The notes under the pieces were generated by a model, which did not search any database, had not been told where the DNA came from, and saw only the letters and a list, made by a program, of their open reading frames with translations. The translations under genes and the position numbers were made by a program. A stretch of 64,000 nt of DNA from Rhodosorus marinus (lineage: Eukaryota; Rhodophyta; Stylonematophyceae; Stylonematales; Stylonemataceae), in the NCBI GenBank assembly GCA_029953675.1, contig JAMWBK010000004.1, positions 1,984,001-2,048,000 on the forward strand. Direction: 5' to 3'. This document shows positions 57,270 to 64,000 of the stretch, in pieces. The stretch's first letter is position 1; every line of letters starts with the position of its first letter.

Positions 57270-59743
57270 TTACTGGCTGAACGATACCACGGGGAAGTGC
57301 CTATGATGAACAAATTTCAAGTTCACCGAAATTTCCTCCTGCAAGAACATTTAAAGCAATCGAAGAGTTAGTCTTAGCTAAAGATGACATTGATCTCACA
57401 GGAACGTTGAGTAACAGGAAATAGCTCAGTGTACCTTTGATCCCAAAATCTTGCTTGCTCGAATGAATTCCACAGAGTTTGCGATCGCAGTTTTCGCGAG
57501 ATCCCGAACCTAAAAGCACAGGGTGCGAAAAAAAAATTCGGGCGATTCAATCCCCTGTGTGTTTCGAGTGCACAAGACAGTGCTGCGATACCTCGTCATG
57601 AAACCATTGCCCAATTGACGTCCATTGGACGCACAACCTGCTCGCCTTTTCAAAGTTGCTCCGTGCACTTTTTAGCAATGCCGCAGCATCTTCAATATCG
57701 CGTTTAGACCTGGTGAAGCGGAAGCGCAATCGTACGTGAGCACAAAACGCAAAGGCCAAAGGGTCCTGGCATACACTGGAGCTTACGAATCCCGCGTTGC
57801 CACAAACTCTGCGTAGGTTAGGTATGTGGGAAGCCCAACGTTCGATTCGGGCGGCTCAAATCGATCGTGGTACCACTTGGACTCGCTACCAAGCTGCGAG
57901 AGCGAGTTTGGATGCCAGAATACGTTCGCTCGTCGAAGGGTTATTTCCATTACCCTACTAAGATCCATTCTCCCTTCGTCAAAGAAGCGTAAAAACTGCC
58001 GCAAAGGGCTTTGGTTGCTAGCGTGGGAGTGCACTTGTACAGAAATTTCCATCAGGTTGATGAGGTTTGTATACACCGCGTGCAGTTCAAAGTTCGAGTA
58101 GAGGTCGCACTCAAACCCTAGCACTAAATGATGAGTTACAACGAAAATTGTCACCTCAAGAGACAGGAGCGTCGCGTCCAGAGCCCTTGATCCGTTCTTC
58201 CCAGCTGACGGAAACAGGAACGATTTCTTCTTCTCGCTAATAGATGCTTTTGCGTAAAGTTGCCGAATTATCTCGATCGAAGCCTCCGATGCGTTTCCGG
58301 GAATCGATTCAGTTGGTCCCTCTTCATCAGCATTGGGGGGTAGCTCCTTATCTCGCTTCAGCAGATTAAGAACCCTCAGCAATTTTCGCCTCTGTCGAGC
58401 TCTATTCCGACAAAGAGTTTCTAGGAGAAGCATGATCGATTGGTGAAGTGACTAGGCAACCAACAAGATAACCGATGACACACCGTCAGCCCTTCAAGGT
58501 CAAGCAAACAAAGTTAAAACGGGTCTTGGCGTCTCACCGAGCCAAAAGTTTCTATCCGAACCTTGTCGCCGATCAGTTTCGTTACCAGAAACGGATCGAC
58601 AATCATCCTCTGCAGAATACTTCTCGACAATGTCGTCGGTCTCAACCTCGAATTATACAATGCAATCATGTTCAGCGTATATGTCATCATGCACCCGGAC
58701 ATCACGTTCTCTTCCGAGAGGTATTTCTGAAGTAGGCGCGAACAAAGAGAGCTTTGAGCTGAAGACGGTTGGCTTGACGCGCGTTGGTTGTACCGCGTAG
58801 GTTCATTGCTTTAGATGGTTTCTGGTTGGCCAGCCTATGCGGCTGCCGATGCTTAAGAACCCTTCCCACGTTGCTGCGATCTGTCGAGTTCGCTTACCAC
58901 AGACAATGTACACATCTGGATCAGCTGGTCCAGATTTCGTTCGTAGTAGTCGTAAGCTTCTTCGGTTGACAGGAAGGTAGTGCTTCTGGGAGGTGATGTA
59001 AGGATGAGGTGTCTCGTAACTCTCTCGTCGAAGCCTGGAGCAGGTACTTTTGCCATCGTTTCCTTGGACTTTCGCAGGACCTCCATGGTGTGTTGCAGTT
59101 TGGAGATGACCTCCTCGGGGTAGTCCAGCTGCTGGCATTGAACCATGCAGATCAGAGAACCATGGTACAGTGCTCGCCACACGATTCTATTTCGAAGAGC
59201 AGAAACATAGGGATCTGAAGTTTGCGCTGGCAGTTCTGCGTAGGCGGCAGTGGCGAGGTTTGCGTTTTCTTCGATGGACAGGATTGGAATCAGTGGAAGC
59301 CCGAAATTCCCCGCGAGGAAGTCTTCATCGTCTGTGGTCGTTTTTCCGCCAGCGATGATGTCCTTAAGCAGGGAAACGCGCGTCGCAGTCATGCGAAGGA
59401 GCGCATTCAAGAGTGGTGACCTGCACTCCTCCATCCGCAAGAGATACACGCTCGCGTAGATCGTTTGAGGCAATGTGTGGGCCTCCAACCAAACGGCTTC
59501 TCTCCTCAGAAACTCGTCTGCCAACGATACAAGCTCTTCGGGGCTCAAATTCCATTTCAAATCTACATCGTAAGCGCGTACTCGATCTCCAAACCCCACA
59601 TCCATTTTGGGATTCATCAACCCAATCGCGGCCATCGAGTCCTGTAACGAGAAGTCCTCTCCGTGGATAAGCTCACCAACTTCCATCCTTTCCACTGCCT
59701 CCTCCAAGAACCCGGATACATCCAGATAGTCCTCATCGCACAT
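57270..59743 (-). CDS. NAA35: NatC auxiliary subunit NAA35/MAK10
   Basis: Six exons on the minus strand (59743-58898, 58726-58586, 58451-57787, 57709-57592, 57509-57435, 57338-57270) encode 637 aa. The N-terminal MAK10 signature is clear: VGELIHGEDFSLQDSMAAI followed by GLMNPKMDVG. LSRSILQRM, LETLCRNRARQRRKLLRVL and VLGFECDLYSNFELHAVY match the middle. The last exon gives LKFVHHRHFPVVSFS, as in the family's FDFS-HKYFPVVKL end, which fixes the final acceptor at 57339. NAA35 anchors the NatC complex (NAA30, NAA38) to ribosomes for N-terminal acetylation of Met-Leu/Ile/Phe proteins. The second exon's start is the least certain junction: its first 30 residues align poorly. Confidence 0.9.
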
Positions 59744-60712
59744 TTCGGCAAGAGAGCCGGGTAGTAAAGCTGCTGGTCCACAACCTCACCAAAACTCTCC
59801 AGCTAACCTACATACAACATTCAGCTGTCCGCCTCCCCCGAAACACGAAATGAATGTCCAGAACGATCTTCAAACGGAGAACAAAGTCGGATTACTTTTT
59901 AGCCCGATCCAGAAACCTCAAGAGTTCATTGACTTCACACCGGCCCCAACCAGTTCCTTATCCACTAACCGAAGAAGTCGGTTCCTCAGTTCCTCTGTTC
60001 TTGTTCTTAAAAATCAACTTTGCTTGTTCTCACCTCTGCAAACGCGTCCGCTTCATTCTCAACAAAGCCTTCGCCTGGGGGATTCGCGGTCCAAAGCCTT
60101 AACCTCGGCCACGAATATTCAGGCTTTCCCTACTTAGCAAGCCCCTACCCAGCTTCTCTAGACAACAACCTCCTAAATGACGAAGCAAAGGGTATTGTAT
60201 TCCACAACGCAGAAGACAGTCTCCTCTACAGACTAAGTCAATGATGTACAGTCCTCCAGATTGCTCGAGGAATGCGTCCCCATCCGTGTCCGGTTCAAAG
60301 TGGCACTGCGTGTGGACTGTTCGCATAGCTGGAGGGAGGACTATGAAACAGTTATTCCAGTCGGAACAGTCAAAGGAATACGCTGTTTTGCGCAGTACGG
60401 CACCTGTCCAGACTAGACTTTACTAGGTCTGCCACTTCTTCGTGTCACAAACCACCGAACTGGCCGGAATACCGGCTTGTGGAACACGTCACGGGGAGGT
60501 GGGTAGATCTATGTGCACTTTCACGGAGCATCCGCCAGTGCTTTCTTGAGCATCCTGACAGCTTGGCGCCCTTCAGTATTTTCTGTGCTGAACTTTGGCA
60601 GTCTAGCGTAGCGACCCTAGCGTCCCCCCCGGAGTGCGAGGTCCTTCCGTCTTAGCCTCTTGTCCGATTTGCTTCTATCTCGCAACGAAAGTGTTGGAAA
60701 GTCAACCAATAG

Positions 60713-60773
60713 GACAGACTGTCCGACGAAAAGACAGACTGTCCCTATCGAGAGATGATAAGACAGACTGTCC
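60713..60773. repeat. Second cluster of three GACAGACTGTCC motifs
   Basis: Perfect copies of GACAGACTGTCC start at 60713, 60733 and 60762. Spacing is 20 and 29 bases. Surrounding sequence is not similar to the first cluster, so only the motif is shared. Confidence 0.92.
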
Positions 60774-61283
60774 TTCCGTTGTTAAGGTGAAACTCCCTCA
60801 GAGGATCCTAGTGTTCTGCCTCACAGACTTTATTCTCTTTTTGTAGAAAAACTAAAAATATCACGATCACGTATTCAACTTTGATTGATTGGACTGACCC
60901 AAAAAGATTTTCTCGCGGCAAGCGGCTTTCTTTGCGCGGGTTGGAAGGGGGCTGGAGGGTTCACGAGCGAATCGTGTTCCGGTGTTATACTATTTTTTGG
61001 TAGTCTCTGTTTGGCACATTTGTGTTACTCCCGCAGTTCTATTCATCTGGATCTACTTACGAGGCGATGGCCTAGTGGATGGCCAGTCTCTGGTCGTATC
61101 CTCGGCTTAGTCTTTGATAAAGCAGCACGGACATGGGCAAAGCACAGTGAAGCATAGAGATGTCGAGCTCTTCTATCACGCGAGCCGATAATTGTCAAAC
61201 GGGTAGTCAAACGGGCTGATCAAGATCTTCGCGGACTAGCTGTTTCAGCTTCTTGGTCGCTCTTTATCATTTGCGCTGGTGGT

Positions 61284-61319
61284 GCTGGTGTCACTTCCAT
61301 AGGAGTAAGTGACACCAGC
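61284..61319. repeat. Perfect hairpin, 13-bp stem, 10-nt loop
   Basis: The arm GCTGGTGTCACTT (61284-61296) pairs exactly with 61307-61319. There is no adjacent gene within 400 bases. Confidence 0.92.
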
Positions 61320-61744
61320 TGGAGCCATGAAGTCGATTCTCATTGTTTCGTCACGCTGAGCTTGCCTGAGCAAGATGTCTCGGCAAGTGGCATCGATCGG
61401 TCATGGCATGGGCCGGCAAACTTGTAACAAGCTATTGAATTTGAAGCTCTTTGTTGTGCTAAATCATACAATGGATGATTTTTCGACGAGATGAGAGGAA
61501 CCAGGCTGGCAGCGGATTTGCGGAGACTTTTCCGGCATTAGTTTACTAATGTTAAATAAGCTGTTTGGTCTCGTTTATGTATTAGACATTCACCGACCGC
61601 CTGCGTCATTGCTAGAATGCCTTGTCATATAGGTCGATCTGTCATGATTTTCCTCTGCACAGGTCCATAAGCTGTATCGCGTTGGTGCCGTATTGCGTAT
61701 CCCCGCATGACTGTTGCTCTCCAAGAGTATACAATTGTTCATCC

Positions 61745-62077
61745 CTACGTACTCAACAGGAATGAAAGGCTCATTCTGTTGGTGTTCAATGACCTTACTG
61801 CACCCTTTTTCTCTCCTTTCTCCTCCCTCAAATGCCGAAGATACGGGCATCGCAACCTATGTTTGACCAGTGAAGATTTGTACATATATTTAAGGCTGCA
61901 GTCGCAAACATACGGCCTCTCCTTTGTATGTATCCGAATATGCGTCTTCAAATTGTACTTCTTGGAGAACCTCTTCGCGCAGTTGTCAAATGGGCAAGCA
62001 AACGGTCTGCTCCCTACATCTCCTCTGACATGAGCAGGGCTCAACGATTGATCAGCGGCCTCCGCGAGCATCTGCAT
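61745..62077 (-). CDS. C2H2 zinc-finger protein (exon or small gene)
   Basis: The minus-strand ATG ORF from 62077 is 110 codons. It has one standard C2H2 finger, FACPFDNCAKRFSKKYNLKTH with H-x3-H and the linker HTKERP. A second finger follows with only one residue between its two Cys (YVCDCSLKYMYKSSLVKHRLRC) and Cys as the last ligand. A basic stretch and a possible GTAAGG donor at about 61798 come after, so the ORF end may not be the true C-terminus. A TATATA box lies about 65 bases upstream of the ATG. It is probably a nuclear DNA-binding factor, with targets unknown. Confidence 0.75.
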   Translation of the reverse strand: MQMLAEAADQSLSPAHVRGDVGSRPFACPFDNCAKRFSKKYNLKTHIRIHTKERPYVCDCSLKYMYKSSLVKHRLRCPYLRHLREEKGEKKGAVRSLNTNRMSLSFLLST

Positions 62078-64000
62078 GTTGTGTATCACACCTACTCCTA
62101 CAATAAAACGCTCTACCAGCCCACCCCACCAACACCGCGTATATAAACGCGCTAGCTCCCCTTAATCTAATTACACACTACGCACGGTACGCGGCACTTA
62201 CTCCCTACCGCAACCCCGCCAATGCTGAAAACAAAAAATTGTACCACTTAATAAACATCAATTTGGCCTAGCTCAATTGATGTCCACTTTCAATTTGACG
62301 TTAAGAAAAACTAACAGAAGCGGAGAGGGGATAGGGAGGCCATGGTAACCCAAACCAGTCTTGTTTACGAGTTGAATGCCACTGCAAAGTGACCACTTTG
62401 ATGAGAATGAAGGCCGCCCCGGGGGGGAGGGGGAGAGGGGGGGTTGGTGTTCATGAACGTATGTGCGGGAAAGGAACGAACTGGAGTTGCTAGAAGGGGG
62501 CAAGAGGCATGCCATGGGAACGGCTGGCGAAGGGGGGTTGGTTTTTTTCGGGGCTAAGCGAGTTTCTAGGTTCTCATCCACGTTAACGCGTTCTATCAAA
62601 TCTCTCCCACCAGAATTCTGGAAGACTACAATTGTGAGAAGAGAAAAAAAGAAGAATCTTGAACGGATGATAGGCAGTCAGTCGAGTCTAAATTATTGGA
62701 AATGATTCGTTTTCGGAAAATCTCGTACTCTTTTTACGGAATTCATGCTCTGAAGCACAACAAAAAGAGCGGGAGGAGGGGAAAGTTTTCTAATTGCAAA
62801 ATTTTTACAAAGGGCGTCTTGGGTGATCAAGTTAAGGTGTTGACTCGCATACGTGGAGAGGGGTGGATAGGAGGACGATTTACATGGAGTATGGGTGCAT
62901 TTTGATTGCTTTTTCGAAATAGAAAAACTCGCGCGTTAGGGGTTGTTGGATTGGATGTACGTGGAGAGCCGTCGGAGCCAAAAGAATGGAAAGAGGGGAG
63001 CAAAAATAGCGAGAAAAGAAAAAGGTTTTGAAGGTTTATTCCTCACTGAAATTGAGTAAGTATTGAATTTTTTTTTGTGGATGCTACCAGTGCGCAGGGG
63101 TGTGTAGCCCGAAAGGAGCAAAAAAAACACCACCGTTTGTTAATGAATCAAGGGGAAAATTGTTAAGTGCTGTATTCACATCCACAAGTTTTCATGAAAA
63201 ATACTTGAGGTATCTGGAAACCCAGAAAAGAGAAACACTTACAGAATTCCGTATACTGATTGCTTCATCTTTTTTAAGGGGACGGGCGCTGGTTTTTGTA
63301 GGACGGATGGGAAAAAGTTTCCTCTGAATGAAAGAACGAAATGGAGCTGTCTTTTGTCTCTTTTTAGTGGGAGGGCTGGTCGAATTGGTGATCCCAAGGC
63401 TATATCTGCGAAAATGGATTAGGACAAAAACAAAAATGTCGATGTAATATAATAGTTAATTTTTAAAATAACTTTGAAGTTGGGTAGTTGTCCGTTTTCT
63501 CTGCGCATCTAAATTCCACCTCTTACCCCTTCAAACTTTAAAATTATTCATGTCGCTATAGCTAATATAGAAGAAAAACAGAGGAATTCGGGACATTGGT
63601 GTCCATCTCAGAGCCCCAAACTCGTAGCATCAAGTAGTTGAGCTTTCGGGCATTGAGAATTCACCTATTCCCGAATAAAAATATGTCGAATAGGTACTTC
63701 CAATACAGTATCGACCGCGCTTTCTTTTGTCGCATTCGTTTTCTGTTGGGGTTCGTTTTTTAAAAGAAAACAAACTCATTCCCTGTCGCCTCGCCACAGC
63801 AAACTTTTAGCCAGTCCTTTCAGCAAAAGACAAAGGTAGTGGAACAACTTTTTGTAAAAGTTTCTCTACTGTTCAGCTGAGCGGGGGCTATGGGCCGATT
63901 CCAAAAAAAAATCTACCGTAATACTAGAAAATATCCCGCGCGAATCCGGTGTCCGCCGGGGGGACCCGGGGGGAAAAAGATTGTGTTCAGATTTGAAAAA
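62078..64000. other. Intergenic to window end
   Basis: No gene, RNA gene or clear repeat recognised. 62400-63070 is G-rich on the plus strand with poly-G runs, like the 5' flanks of genes in this window, so a plus-strand gene could begin beyond it, but I see no coding exon. Confidence 0.4.

Larger units (their letters stand above)
59744..61744. other. Intergenic with a second GACAGACTGTC cluster
   Basis: 59750-60100 is C-rich on the plus strand, the NAA35 5' flank. A 95-codon plus-strand ORF at 59850-60137 is Ser/Leu-rich and unidentified. The motif cluster (60713-60773) and a hairpin (61284-61319) are listed separately. A box A-like fragment (TGGCCTAGTGG, near 61068) has no box B partner. 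Confidence 0.45.

Noticed and set aside
61062-61140. tRNA-like start GATGGCCTAGTGGATGGCC
   Set aside because: It has a D-arm-like box A but no box B within 100 bases.
1-64000. CRISPR arrays, operons, bacterial promoters
   Set aside because: The sequence is eukaryotic nuclear DNA with spliced genes. Repeats found are tandem, inverted or microsatellite types without regular spacers.

Overview
The window is nuclear DNA of a photosynthetic eukaryote. Genes are split by short GT-AG introns (most about 45-120 nt, the shortest seen 46 nt), they lie on both strands without operons, and the proteins are eukaryote-specific: SEC23, delta-COP, MED6, NC2-beta, NAA35, BOP1, SURF6, SOF1/DCAF13 and COQ9. 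A plastid is implied by a plastid-type class I fructose-bisphosphate aldolase whose leader begins MTAFVSG (a phenylalanine-near-the-N-terminus leader as in red-algal and glaucophyte plastid precursors), a CURT1/CAAD thylakoid protein and an NYC1/NOL-type reductase. A red alga with a fairly intron-rich genome is my best guess; this is inference (about 60%), since no rRNA or organelle marker is present.

Layout. 1-9 kb: SOF1/DCAF13 (+), CURT1-like (+), an L-rhamnose mutarotase-like protein (+) and a GT61 glycosyltransferase (+). 10-18 kb: an NYC1/NOL-like SDR (+), then NC2-beta/DR1 (-), COQ9 (-) and SURF6 (-). SURF6 is head-to-head with BOP1 (+, 18.3-21.1 kb). 21-30 kb: a decayed three-copy repeat, plastid aldolase (+), a DHHC palmitoyltransferase (+) and an ARID plus SAP30-type two-domain protein (-). 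29.5-34.8 kb: a gene-poor stretch with a Ty3/gypsy pol remnant and hairpins. 34.8-46 kb: SEC23 (+), bZIP (-), MED6 (-), an inverted pair of gypsy pol remnants, and a TPT/SLC35-type transporter (-). 46-54 kb: a degenerate tandem repeat with a protease-like motif, long-chain acyl-CoA synthetase (+), then a truncated Ty3/gypsy element containing an apparently perfect 403-bp inverted repeat. 54-64 kb: delta-COP (+), NAA35 (-), a C2H2 zinc-finger ORF (-) and 1.9 kb without a recognisable gene.

The genes are mostly unrelated housekeeping functions: ribosome assembly (SOF1, SURF6, BOP1), COPII and COPI coats (SEC23, delta-COP), transcription (NC2-beta, MED6, ARID-SAP30, bZIP, C2H2), plastid (aldolase, CURT1, SDR) and lipid/membrane work (LACS, DHHC, COQ9, transporter, GT61). 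I rebuilt exon structures by hand, requiring canonical splice sites, frame continuity and continuity of family motifs. The most unusual items are the 403-bp inverted repeat in the retroelement, a dispersed GACAGACTGTC motif, the ARID-SAP30 architecture, and a consistent G/T bias of the sense strand upstream of most start codons.
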